This document shows positions 23,497 to 35,658 of a stretch of 64,000 bases of DNA, piece by piece. The DNA comes from Oikopleura dioica. Lineage: Eukaryota; Chordata; Appendicularia; Copelata; Oikopleuridae. The translations under genes were made by a program, and so were the position numbers. Within the stretch, counting starts at the first letter, position 1. Every line of letters begins with the position of its first letter. Below the pieces are notes generated by a model. That model saw only the letters and a program-made list of their open reading frames with translations, did not search any database and was not told the DNA's origin. Where the stretch lies: assembly GCA_907165135.1 (NCBI GenBank), contig OU015569.1, forward strand, positions 11,408,501 to 11,472,500, written 5' to 3'.

Positions 23497-26400
23497 TCAA
23501 AAGAATCCGTAATCGTCATTATCCGGGTCTTGGTTCGGCGGGACATTTTCTTCGTCGCCGATTCTTCTTGCGACGGTATATCCTTCAAGCGATTTCTCAA
23601 GCTATAAAAATTCATGAATAATAGATGATGTCTTTTTGCCATACCTTGTAAGCACATTGGACTTCAGCAAGGTCAGTAAGAATGTCTGTGAATTCTTTGT
23701 CGTGGGTGATGATCACAAACTGCGTTTTGAGATTATATCCTCGAGCAGTCTTGGCGAGATCGACAACGGTTTCCGCAAATCTTCTGATCGCGTCTTTGTC
23801 CAAATTGGTCGTTGGTTCGTCGAGCGTCAGAATTCCGGAGTTGCAGAAGGTCTCCATCAAAGCAAGACGAATGACGAGCGAGGCGAGCATTCTTTGACCA
23901 GCTGATGCTCGGCCACGCATTGACAGAACTGCTCCATCTGGTCGGTGCATGTTCACGCCTTCAAATTAACCGTTATAACAGGACCTTAGCTATTGAAAAG
24001 AGCTAGCTTTAATTCCCAAAAGACCAGTGCTAGCTACGTTTTTACTTACAGTACTCCATGTTTGATCGCTGCGAAGCTGACGTCTTACTATCCTTAGCGC
24101 TGATACTGATGAACTCAATGTCCGTTCCCTGAAAATAAAATTAACCAAAAGACCAAAGAAGTCTGATTAACCTGGTAGGAGGTCTTCCAGAGCTGAGCAA
24201 TGATTGCGTTGAGCTTCTGCATCTGTTTCTGATGAACATCGATGATCGCCGTTCCCAAGGCCTGAGAAAACTTGTCCAAATCCCTGGCGAATGCCTTGTC
24301 GACTTGAAGCTGCAACTGGGTCAAGTAAAACTCCTTTTCCTGATCTTCTCCGTCTTCCGCATTCGCTGCTTGCAAACGTGAGATCATTTCCATCTTTTGC
24401 GTCTTTGCGCCTTCCGCTCCTACACAAAAAAGAAATAAACATGTTTTTACCAAGAAAAACGCGCTTACTTGATCGCCCGTCAAGAATCTCTTCTCGTTTC
24501 ACTCTCGTATTTTCTAGCCTCTCGGCGAGGTTGTTTCCTTCACAATATCCGGCCTCATGCAAATAGCTTTCGAATGCTTTGTATTCCTCCTTTGCTTTTG
24601 TATAAGAATCAGCTGAATACAAAATTATTAAAAAGTCGACAGTAGTTTTTAGCTTACCAGTCTCGTCTAGCTCCGTTTGCTTGACCAAAAGAGCTCTAGC
24701 ATTTTGCAACTTTGACTTCCGCACTTCAAACTCGCCTCGTCTCGACTGCAGCTCTTCAATTACTTCGATAAATTTACCAAGTTCTTTTTCAGCCTCCTGG
24801 ATTTGCTCCGTGACTTGTTGTTTTGCTTCTTCAGCTCGTTCTTTCGAGAAGCTCTGGTATCTTTCTTGATGTTGCTTGAAGGAGTTCTTGAGTGAAGTAA
24901 CGCAAGCGGCAATTTTTCACACGCGACTTTCGCCTTGTTGATTTTTTGGTCGAAGCTCTGTCGAATTCGTTGATTTTCAGCTCGCAAAAGGCTCTGTTCT
25001 TTTCCTATATCCTTGAGGTGCTCGTTGGCGCTATCGATTTCCGCCTGGATTCTAGCTACTTCAGATTCAAGTTGGCTCTTTTGTTGAATCATCTCTTCCG
25101 AGTTCGATCCCATCGATTTTTCCAACTTGGCGATTTCTTCACGAGTTTTATTCAATTGCTCGTTTAGCGTTCGCTGCTTCGTGGAGAGCTGACTTTGTCG
25201 TTGACGAAGGTCGCTTTCAGCTGCTTCTAGTTGCTTGATTTCGTCCTTGACGGATTTGAGCTCATTTCGGACGTCGACGACGCTCTTTTGCGTCTCCACC
25301 CCCATTTGCGTCAATTCACGTTCGATTTTGACCAGCCGCGCTTTGACTGGATTCAACTGCTGACTCGCTGATGTGAAGATCTCAAACTGGTCAAATGCTG
25401 TCAATTGCAGTTTGTTCTTGATTGTTTCCAAGCTCTTCTTTTTTTTCTCGAGCTTGATCTTGTCTTCGTTGAGCTTGAGTATTTGGCTCTTGAGGGTCTT
25501 TTGCTGTGCAGTGATCTTTGCTTCCTCGGCTTCGTCCCTTTCGATTTCTTCAAGGACAGTGATGTGGGTCTTTTTCTTCTCGATATCTGAGCGGAGATCG
25601 TCCAAATCCGACTTAAGCTGGGGTCCATTCTTGAAGCTCATGTTTGACTTGCAGTAATCGATGGTTTTGTTCAACTTATCACCACTCAGCCCATTCGTAC
25701 AAACAGGACAGCTCTTCTTCTTTTCAACGGAGCTGAGAAATTGCTTGAAGAGCTTCTTTCCCTCTTCCATTGCTTGCACTTTTTCCGAAAGCTCAGTTTC
25801 TTCGGAGGTTAGTTCGCTGAGCTTCGATCGTTCGTCTGCCAGTTCTCCGAGAATCTCGGATTCGATCTTTTCCCTGTTCGTAACTAGGCGAGTTTGAACT
25901 TTGACCAGTTCCTTTTTCAGCGTCTTTTCATCAGACTGCTTTTGGAAGAGAGCTTGCACTTGCCGCTAGAAATAAGGATTAGGGATAATCTACTAAATGA
26001 GCCCCAAAAGTACATCTATACTCGTACCTTGAGAGCATCTTCGTTTCGAGAAAAATCCTTGGAGTATTTCATCGACCACGATTCCAGGTCGTCTTTGGAA
26101 ACATCATCTAGGTCGGTAAAACCGTCGATTTGGCTGAAGATCTCCGTCAGAATATCACTTGACTTTCTGACTTCGCTTTCCATCCTTGAAATTTCGGCTT
26201 CTTTCGACTTCTTTTCGCGCAAAAGGTCCTCCATCTGTTGGCTCTTTTCCTCTTCTTCCTCGAGCTGTTCTTTTTGTTGAGAAAGAGTGTCTTTTTCATC
26301 TGAAGCCTTTGTCAAGGAAGTTTCTATTTCTTCAAATACGCCCTCCCAATCGACCGCATTATAGTCTTTTTCCAAAGCGTCGCGTTTTCTCAAAAATCGA

Positions 26401-28199
26401 CCGTGGCGATCGGCAATTTGCGAGGACGATCGGAGTTGCTCTTCAATCTCCTGAATCTTTTTCCTTTTATCTTGCATTTGTTTCTTCTTCAACGAAATCG
26501 TAGTTTCCAGTTTCGTCCGTTCGACCGAATTATTCTTCGCCTTTTCGTCGTTTTGGCCAATTTCGTCGTCGCGGTTCTTTTCAAATTCCGCGATCTGCTC
26601 TTTTTGAAAAAGCAAGACTTCAGAAACGCCCTCGATGAAATCCTCCTGGTTCTCTTTTTCACTCAATGGGCCGAGTCGCTCTACATTCGGGAATCGTGCC
26701 GCTTCTCTTTCGAACAAAGCGGCCATGTTCTTTTCGTCCTTTTCGAACTGTTGGCTCTTCATCACTTCCTTATCGAAGCTGCTTCTCAGCGTCTTGATTC
26801 TTTCATCGAGCGAGGCTTTCTGTTCCTGTCGCTCCGCGATTTCACCTTCCAGTTGTTCCCGATCATCGCCTTTGTCCGAGTTTTGAATCGCTTCGTCGAT
26901 TCCTTCCAAGGATTCGTTGTAATCTTCAACGATTTTTTCGATCCCTTTCATTTCTTGAAAGTGCTTCAAATCGGCATGAATTTCTTGGCAGCGAGATCTC
27001 AGCGTATTCACCGCATCCATTTTTTCCTTGTGCTCTTTTACGACATCGACAAGGGACTCTTCTTCTTCTTCTACCTTTTCTAGCTCGCTTGTAAGCTCTC
27101 TGATGATTTTCTTCGACTCCACGACTTCGTCGCTGTACTTTTGAATCGTATCTTGTCGCTTCAAATACTCTTCCATTTTGAATTTTTGCCCGTTGACGCG
27201 TTCCTGTTGAACATTTATCGTCGCATTTGCTTCTTTGTAGACTTTCTTCACTTGCTCCAGCGATTTGACGTATTCTGCCGATTGGAAGATCTCGTCGAAC
27301 TTCGCCTTCAGCGATTTTGCTTCCTCAAAGGGCCAAAGCGTTTCGTCTTGGTGACAAAAGACGGCGAACTCCAGCACGGGCTTGTTGACGCCGAGCAATT
27401 GGCGCACCTGCCGGTTCATTTCTTCCACTTTTTCTGTTCTAAAAACCGGGCTTGAATTTCATTTTCTCAGGAATCCTGACTCGAAAAACACGGCGCAACT
27501 ATTTTTGAAATTTCAATCAGGAAAACAAGCCCTAAGTCAGTTTCTTTTGTCTCCTGTGCGAGCCTGACGCAGACTAAGTTACTCAAGTTCCATCATCCGC
27601 TGGAAAACGAGTCAGGTTTTAAAGAAAAGGAGTCGGCGAGACCCTGACACAGTTTATAATACAGGACAGGTTGCGCAACCCAGAATTTCCAGCCCTTTCC
27701 TGTTTTCAATCGGCGCTCCAGTTCTCTTGTCCTTGATGTTGATCGTACCTTCAAGAGTCTTGGTCGTCATGTCTCCATCCTTGAGCGTTCCCTCGAGCTT
27801 TCGGCTGACGGAGATGACGTTGATGTCTCCATTCTCGGCCGGGACTTCGAGCTCCAAATGGACTCGCGCAGGCACTTTCGTGACATTCGCTGCTTTTCGT
27901 TTTCTCCCAGTTTTCGTAGTTTCTGCTTCCTCGTTTCGTCCTTTTGGAAAGTGAATCCAGCCCTCTGAAAATGAATCAATTTTCTGTCAATTTCGTTGCT
28001 TCTTACTTGCTTTGGTGGTTCCAGGAGGAAATGCACCGGACGTGGCGTATTTGAGACATTCGATGACGGTCGTTTTTCCAGCTCCATTTTGCCCGGAAAT
28101 GAGCGTGAACGGACGCTGGAATCGGATCTCGACCTCGTTTTCTTCTCCAGGCCCGATTGAACGGATTCCGGATATTTTAATCGATCGAAGGAAACCCAT
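23497..28199 (-). CDS. RAD50: RAD50 DNA repair ATPase
   Basis: SMC-like ATPase of the MRE11-RAD50-NBS1 double-strand-break complex. The N-terminal lobe has the Walker A GQNGAGKTT and the Q-loop stretch FAVFCHQDETLWPFEE. Long coiled coils flank the zinc hook KKKSCPVCTNGL. The C-terminal lobe has the signature GRASAGQRMLASLVIRLAL (Ala where vertebrates have Cys), Walker B ILTLDEPTTNLD, and the His switch FVIITHDKEFTDIL. The extreme C terminus ends NDDYGFF. The coiled-coil frame is broken at the T-run 24913-24917: one extra base would join NKAKVACEK to AACVTSLKNSFKQ, so a sequence error is likely. An intron at about 27.43-27.65 kb is unusually long and repeat-containing. TCF25 is divergent upstream. 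Confidence 0.95.
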
Positions 28200-28498
28200 T
28201 CTTCATCTGAACAAAATTTACGTTACTCAAACTTTATGAAAATTTGGGCATAAAAATAACAGCTTTTAGAAAAGTCTCTTCAAAGCTTTATTTTTTTATG
28301 GAAATAATCTGGAAATATCTTCTTCAGTCTCTATTCGTTTTTTCCTTTTTTTCTCACGCTCGAGAATTTCTTTCCCAACTTGGCGCGATGACTCACGATT
28401 TTCCTATTTTGCTGCGTCACGGCGCATTGAGTCAAGTTGACTCTTGAGAAAGAATCACTCGATCGCGATCAGACGGAAAAGCAGAGAAATAAACGAAG
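28200..28498. promoter_or_regulatory. Divergent RAD50/TCF25 promoter region
   Basis: About 300 bp separate the RAD50 and TCF25 start codons, which face away from each other. The segment contains GATGACTCACG near 28388 and CATTGAGTCAAG near 28427, both carrying the seven-base AP-1/bZIP core TGAGTCA or its complement, with GCGTCACGG between them. No TATA box is obvious in a fixed position. That this is one bidirectional promoter is an inference from spacing. Confidence 0.45.
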
Positions 28499-31400
28499 AT
28501 GTCGGCCAGGCAGCTCAAGAAATTAAGAGGATACGATCAGACTGAAGATCTCAAGAAAATGATGGGGCTGGCGAGTGGCGATGAGTCTGAAGAAGAGGCG
28601 CCCAAACTCAGTAAGTTACTGTTACCGAGGGCGGAGACGGAGCATTGTAAATAAAGTCGAATTTTTGTTTTACTATTTGACAATTTATTATCTCATAATA
28701 AGTTTTACAGTTTACAAGGTATCAACTGATGAACTTGTATAATGTGCGCTTTCATGTCACAGTGACAGTAGGGGTCTAAATTCACAGTGCGTCTTGTTTG
28801 CACTATAATATTTCCATGGGTTAACGTTCATATTGTAAATAATATTATTGTTTTCATTATGTTAAAATCCTTCAGTAGAACTCTTGAAAATCCCCTTTTT
28901 ATGAAGAATATAAAGCGCCACCTAGTAAAATAGGTGGTGGTCTAAACTTTGAAGTTCTTACGTGCGATAAGAACTTCGTGTGGCCTAAACTTTGATCGTT
29001 CCCATGTGCGATTCTTTGAGAAAGTGGCCTAAACTTTGAATTTCCCCGGAGGCGGTTCTGCCATCGGTGACTAGAGCACTGCCCGCTAAGGCCACTATGC
29101 TTTATGCGGACCAATTAGGTTTACGCTTTTCACGCAAGGTGATGACACACATAGAACTAGTCAGAGCGCCTAAGGGGAAATTCAAAGTTTAGACCACTTT
29201 CACACATAGGAAGAATCAAAGTTTAGGCCACTTTCTCAAAGAATCGCACATGGGAACAATCAAAGTTTAGGCCACACGAAGTTATTATCGCACGTAAGAA
29301 CTTCAAAGTTTAGACCACCACCTATTTTACGATAAAATCTACAGTCGTACAGCTGGAACTTCAAGCCTTGAAGTAGAGCGTGTCGGTCGATAATTTCGAA
29401 TGATAGAGCCCCTCCTCTCAGATAAACAGTTCTCCTCTCTGGCAATAGATATCAAAAATATCTATTGAAAGTATTTCTATCAACATTTGTTTGGTGGAAT
29501 TTCAAATTTATAACGATGTACTTTAGTGAAAGCGCCGAAGAAAAAGAACTTCGGTTTTGCATCACTGGTTGATGATGAAGAAGATAATCTTTCTGAGGAA
29601 GATAGGGAAGAAGCCCCTACTCCAACTGTTCAAAAAACTCCGACCAAGAAGTCAAAGAAGAAGAAAAATAAAAAGAAAAAAGCTGCTGCGCAAAAGAAAG
29701 AAGACGACTTCGATTCGATTTTGGCCGAGTTCAAAGTTTCCGAAAACGACAGAAAGAGCGCAGAGAGTGCGGAGGATTCAATTGTTCGAAAGATGACATC
29801 CTGCTTGAGAATCGACTCGAAGTTCCTGGATCCAGACGCCGAGCTCAAGCGCATCTTTGGCAACGCGGCAGTTAATGCCGATCGAGCTGATCGAAAGCAG
29901 CAAAAAGGAAGACAACCTCAACGAAAACTCAGGAATGGGGCAACTCTTTCTTTACAGAAAATGCATCCATAGATGGAATTTGTCCCAATTTAGAGGATGT
30001 ATTTTGGTGAACCCGCAAAGTCATTTTCAAGGAGTTTCCGGCGGACTTGGATGTTCCGAAGACGAGAAGCAGCCTAAAGGAGGCGACGTCACGTGGTGGA
30101 AATTCACGCACAACGCAGAATACCAGAAAATGCAGGGCCTCTTTTTGAAGGCGATCAAAGGACATGATCATGAAGCACTGATGGTTATTTTGAGAAAGTG
30201 TCCTGCTCACACGGATGCAACTCTCGCTCTCTCCGACACTTGCCGGCTCCAAGACGACACAAACGCTTCAAAAGAGCTGCTCGAGCGACTACTGTTCGTC
30301 ATGGAGCGCAATCTCCATCCAAGATGCTCGATTGGAAGCGGGAAAAATAGATTTGACTACAATCGCCCAGAAAATCGACCTCTTTTTGGAGGACTTTTCA
30401 GGTTAGCCCTCTTCTTTTTGTTTTGAAATCAAGGAAGTGAATAAACTGTAATTTAGGTACTGTCAGTTGTCCGCGAGGCGTGGTTGCTGGCGAACCGCAC
30501 TCGAGCAGGCAAAGCTTTTGCTTTCGCTGGATCCGATTCGGGATCCGCTGGCATCAGTCCTGCTCATTCCCCTCTACGCTGTCCGCTGTGGCGCATTTAG
30601 TGAGCTGATCGAAATGGAGCAAGAGCTGGCGCATCGAAATGTCTCCAGTATGCCGAACTGGTGCTTGGCGATTTCCCTGGCGTATATCTACCTTGACAAG
30701 GTTGATCTTGCCCAGAAGAGGATGGAAGAATGCCTCAAGAACTTCCCGGGTTTACTGATAAGACTCCTCAACGCGATTCAAGGTTTGAAAAAGAATAGTA
30801 GACTATTCTTGAGTTGAATACTTTTTTAGCTGAACCGGGCCCAGAAATCGCCTCCAGTGAGTTCTTCAACAGCGACGAAGGAACTCGAAAGCTGCTGTAC
30901 CAGTTGATTTGCGAACGTGAAGTCGACTTGTGGAAAGAGACAAAGGCGCAGCAGGTTCTCACTGCAGCAGCCGAATCGATTGTTGCGCTTAATTTACCCG
31001 CTTCAAAGAACAAATTCAACAAGGAATGGGTCAACCCTTCGCTTCTTTCTTGATTGGGGCTTTAGTCTCTAATGACTAAAGATAAATTAAGCAAAAAGGT
31101 GACCCAGAAAGTAGACCCCTCCGCAAATAATGCGCCACTGCATTTTGTCAGACGTGACTGTTAGTAATCTGCGCCCAGAGGAATCCTATCTCTTCGATCC
31201 CTACCCGCCCAAAGCTGATGATCAAGTGATCACCTACGAACCGGTCATTCCGGCCGAAGATACCACTTTATACGGCTTCAACTCGATCGCTGAATCGTTT
31301 TTACAAAGCTTCGCTCCTGGTTTCGAGAATTTTCCAAGAGGAGAAGACGCGGACGGCAATCCAAATACTCATGTAAACATCATCATTTAATAAATAAATT

Positions 31401-31554
31401 TTGATATTTTTTGAAGATCCAAAACGTGATGGATTCAATTTCCGCCCTGCTGGATCAAATGCGCACTGTGCGGACGAACGTCGACGGAACGACAGAAAAT
31501 GCTGATGGCGATCCGGAACACGAAGATCCCCTCGACCCGGACGCTTTTGATTGA
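28499..31554 (+). CDS. TCF25: TCF25 (NULP1), ribosome quality control factor
   Basis: Orthologue of TCF25, the animal counterpart of yeast Rqc1 in the complex that marks stalled nascent chains. Exon 1 (28499-28610) encodes MSARQLKKLRGYDQTED; intron 1 is about 915 bp and carries a fold-back repeat. Later blocks are a Lys-rich nuclear tract, LDPDAELKRIFGN, GGDVTWWKFTHNAEYQKMQ, ALSDTCRLQDD, FDYNRPENRPLF, RRGCWRTALEQAKLLLSLDP, PPQIMRHCILSDV, LFDPYPP, and the acidic end EDPLDPDAFD. Two joins need care: the frame changes near 29.93-29.99 kb with no GT donor (a GA-AG or GG-AG intron ending CCAATTTAG fits), and 31034-31117 is an intron joining NKEW to TPPQIM. Confidence 0.92.
28923..29331. mobile_element. 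Fold-back element in TCF25 intron 1
   Basis: Long imperfect inverted repeat: left arm about 28924-29048, right arm about 29174-29331, loop about 125 bp. Both arms begin GTAAAATAGGTGGTGGTC when read inward. Each arm is built from repeats of GTGGCCTAAACTTTGA (or GTGGTCTAAACTTTGA), three in the left arm and four in the right, spaced roughly 40-50 bp. The right arm has one extra unit. No open frame spans it. The transcript would fold into a long hairpin. It is typical of non-autonomous fold-back transposons; the family is not known to me. Confidence 0.75.
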
Positions 31555-32576
31555 GACTGAAAACATACGCACGTGAAATAAAGAAAACAATTTTTAAAAA
31601 CTGCGAACGGAACACTTTGCTGCCAGCCTTTTGGCTCCATGCGGGAATGCAATAATCAACGATAATCGTGTGAAATCGGGGAACGATAAAAGTCTATCGC
31701 TGACGTCTCAGATAGAAACTGCATAAAGAGACATCAAAGATACATCAGACGGCGTGAGTTTTTACGTCTTTACTTTCTGGCAGTCAGAATCTGACTTTCT
31801 TTTCTTTCCCAGTAGGAATCGCATGACTAGCTGAAAATGCTGGAAAGAATGAAGAATTGCATAGATATGCTGAGTTGAGTTGTTGATCCCAATTTGAGTA
31901 TGCAAAGTAGAAACAAATGCTCGAACTTAATTTTTCGGCTATTTTTTTCTTGTTCACTTTAAATAATGATACCCTTATTTTCAGTTTCAATGGGTCGACA
32001 AGAAGTCAAAACTCGATTCTTCATTAAATTTCCTACAGTAATTATCGAAATAGAAGACTCAACTCTAACCCTAATTCTCAATCAGAGCATCTGTCATGGG
32101 GAAATGAGCTTTTTATAAGCTAAAATTTGCGAATATTATTTTTTTATTTGGAAAGCGAATCGATAAGACAGGTCTTTGAGCGAAGAACTATATTTTGATT
32201 TTCTTAACAAGTAAAGTATGAATCTTATCGGGAACTTTTCTCGGTGGAAAAAGAAGAGTTGATAAAGGGTCCCTTCTGGGTTTTTATGGAATTGTTTTTT
32301 GTACGAAAGTAGCGAAATAGAAAAAAAGAAGAAGAGTACAGAGAGCGAGGAAAGATAGAACACTTGTCGGTTGTGTGCGTTTTTTGTTCACGAATTGCCA
32401 ATAATTGAAGCTTGAAGCGTTTTTTTTTCTTTTTCTGGTTCTAATAATTCTGAGATGCGGTGAGTGGTTGTTTTGTTCAATTAGTCTTGATGAAATTGTT
32501 CACGTGACGGGAGAGGGTTTTCGTTAGTTTGCGTTCGCAACCGCCGTGTACTGGGAGCGTCGGTCGCTGAGAGGAG
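31555..32576. other. Gap downstream of TCF25
   Basis: About 1 kb between convergent genes. No coding frame can be supported. It contains a copy of the dispersed motif TGATACCCTTAT near 31968 (others at 37739, 39647 and 39793) and CTCTAACCCTAATTCTC near 32062. It is probably the two 3' UTRs plus repeat debris. Confidence 0.4.
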
Positions 32577-35462
32577 CTACAGTGATGCGCTCACGCTGAA
32601 AATTTCAAATTAGAGCACAGTCCAGTTACCGTTTAGTCGCTGATTTTGGCGTCTTTGCGGCCTTGTAAATCAAAAAACGGTGATCAATTGAACTTCTTTA
32701 CCTGACTGTAGCTGTTGGTAGAATCGGAGACTCCCCAGTTGGAGATCTTAGAGCGGATGTCCCCTGCCCGCTCGGCCTGTCCGACGACTTCGCGCTGAAC
32801 GGACCTCGACGACTGATTTTCGAACATTTTCATTCGGTCCTTGAGCGAAAGCGCTCCCGAGGTGGCCATCTCCGCCTTCGAAATTATTCCTTATTTGAAC
32901 GGAAAGGGGTTGCTCACCTGAACTGTGCTGCCTGCTTTCTCGGTTTGTTTGAGATAGTTGTCCTTGAATTTGTCGATGGTGGAGACTTTCGGGACGGGTT
33001 CTTTGCGCACCTCGGGCGACTGGTTCGCCCGGGACTGGTAGCGCGACAGGCGGGTGTTCACTGAGCCGATGTTTTTGCTCTCCTAGAATTTTTCATCAGT
33101 AGATTTCAGTGCTACGAAACAGGGTTTATTACCACAAGCTGTTCCTCTTCTTCCTCCTGTTTCGCTTCGGGGGAGTTCTCTTTGAGATTCTCCTGAAATA
33201 AAAATCGTCAATTTCATCGACAAAAATTTGAATTACGAACCTGATCTTGCTCCGCTTGAATTTGAATTTGCGGAGTTTCTTGCTGGGCAGGGTCTTTTTC
33301 TGTAGATTCGTATGATTTCGTCGGCTGCTCCTCTGTCTCCACCTTCGATTTAGATTGAGAAAACGGCGTTGAGTTATTAGTGTTTAGGAAATTTGCGTTT
33401 GCGTTTTGAGAAGAGAGGATTTTGCAAGAAGGAGGCGAGGATGCTAGGACTGGGTTGCTTTTTGGGCGACTTTGTTTTAAGGAAGTGTGATATTTTTGGG
33501 CTGGTTTGTGGGAGAGTGTTTCTGGGCTCAGTTCAAGTGTCACCGGGAAAAGGTCATTAGCGAGATCGTCGAGCTCGTCAATATCTCGCAAATTGAAGTT
33601 GATCTGGCTTAGATCTGTCGCTTCACCAGAAATACCCGAGTCGGGATCGGAATCCGTCTGCTGCTCATTCTCCGAATCCGAGGACTGGACATTGACCTCG
33701 TCCATCATTGCGGTCGTTTCCAGCAATGACTCGCTGTCATTGGACTCGACCGGGGAATTCGGCTCGTCGCAGCTAGAACTCGGCGATGCTGGAATCTGCT
33801 CGACTTGTTTCGCGATGATCTGTTTTTCTTGTTGTTCCTGATGCTGCTGTTGAGCGGCAATTTTGGATTTATGCCGCGGTTTGGGACATAATGGCAGCGG
33901 CTTATTCACTGTTCTGGGCGGGATTGGAGGTGCTTAAAAAACGGTTTTATATTTTACTTATGAGTGTTTATACTACAGTCGTAAAATCTACTCAGAATTT
34001 CATTGATATTAATCATCATAAGAATCTTTGACAAATTAATTGTCACTAATCCTGGAATTCCAGAGAAAATTAGTCAGCCTAAATCCAGAATCGCGGTAGC
34101 TCTGTATTTGCTTGTTGATTTACCTTCACTAGCGACGCTTGGGACGCGCGCAGGAGATGTACAGCTGGCTGGCTCCTCTGTAATTGCTTCGGCAATACCA
34201 CTGGACACTGACGGTGCAGTTGAATTGGACTCGTCGAGTTTCACTGCTTGATTTGCCTGTTTCATCCGCCGTCGCCTCTCGCGATGCGCTTGCCACATGC
34301 GAGTCTGACTGTCAGGCTCTGTTGATTCCTGTTCCTGGCTTTCTGAAACTGAGCTCTTCCGCGAAAAAGAGCTGCTTCGCGAAATGGATTCTGCTTTTGC
34401 TTCTGGAGCTGGCGGCCATTTGGGAACGGAGCGCTGCGAACTCGTTGTCGAATAAGAAGGACTGCAACGGCCAGAAGAATAAACTGATCCCTAATGAACT
34501 GGTGCTCACGTGACAGTTGGGGATTTATCAATTAGCCTTTTCTGTTTTATCAGCGCTTGGGATGAATTAAAACGGATGAAGGGGACTCTATCGCGAAGAG
34601 GGAGATTTGATCCCTTATTTAAAATTTGGCTGGGAGAGAGAGAAGCTCATAAATTTTCCTGAGTGTTATTTGTCAACTGCAGCTGTCCAGATATTTGGCA
34701 GAAACAATCGAAATTATCGGGGGCAAGAAGAAAGGGCTCAAAAGGTTGGGCCGCCAAAGAGCGACAAAGAGAAAATTTAAACAGGAGTGACGCTGCTCCA
34801 ATTTTCGTTTTTTTTCAGAAATTCTGAGAAAAAAGTCAGCTGTTTTCGAAAAATACGCTCTCATTGAGGAAGCGATAAAACGGTTTTATGAGCTAAAGGG
34901 ACAGAGATCTCTCTGATTAAAGTACTAAAAGACGCAAGCCAAGTTCACTCGATTTTTTTACGAGGCGACCTGAGAGCGTGATCCATAAACCTTACCAGCG
35001 GTAAACTGTCTCACTAAAATCATACGTCCGTCATTTATACAAAGACTTTCTTGGAGAAGAAAAAATGCTCAAAGAATCGTTGGTATTTTCGATTTTCAGA
35101 AGATTTAAGACAAAAAAATCATAAAAAAGATGGAAAAAAATTACACATCTTATTAAAAATCGTAAAATCAAGTCGATTTGAACCCTTTTTTCGACAAATT
35201 TTTGCAATTGAATCGCATCTTTTTCTTTCTTATTGTCTAAAAAATCTTCTGAGAATTCGACTTCGGCCATAAAACTGCCAAAACGTCCGCTAGAAAGTCT
35301 GTAGGAAAGCGTTTTTGTACGCCCCGTGAAGAAGGGAATAAATGTGGGAAAGGGAAAAAAGAAGCGGGAGCACCAAAATTCCTTCGAGGAGACGCGTATC
35401 AGCGAGTTGTCGTTGGGAATGTCGTCCGTGTTGATTGTGATGTGGTGCTTGGCGTCACCTGC
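32577..35462 (-). CDS. Ser/Gln-rich adaptor-like protein (5' end uncertain)
   Basis: Multi-exon gene assembled by phase. Upstream exons at about 35394-35462 (DAKHHITINTDDIPNDNSL) and about 35190-35279 (GRFGSFMAEVEFSEDFLDN) join in frame. The main body begins near 34466 with PSYSTTSSQRSVPKWPPAP and MWQAHRERRRRMKQANQA. It continues with a polyproline stretch APPIPPRTVNKPLPLCP, a Gln-rich run, an acidic block TDSDPDSGISGEATDLSQ, STIDKFKDNYLKQTEKAG, SLKDRMKMFENQSSRSVQRE and ISNWGVSDSTNSYSQ, and a basic end TPKSATKRVSASL. The composition is that of a phosphorylated SH3-binding or cytoskeletal adaptor, but no family is recognised. The link from the 35-kb exons to 34466 is not settled; the true start may lie further upstream. 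Confidence 0.5.
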
Positions 35463-35658
35463 GAAAACGGCTCAACACAACAAAAATAAACCTTGAGAAG
35501 AAAAAGGCACTTGATCTCGAAAGTTACGAAAAGAGCGCTCCTTTTCTGTGAATTTTCTCCTTTCAGGTTTTCAATTTTCTAGCAGTTCAAGCGCTCGAGA
35601 ATGGCCCTTCAGAACGCCGGCTGTTTACACTGGCGAAATCCTCAAAAGGTTTTCTAAT

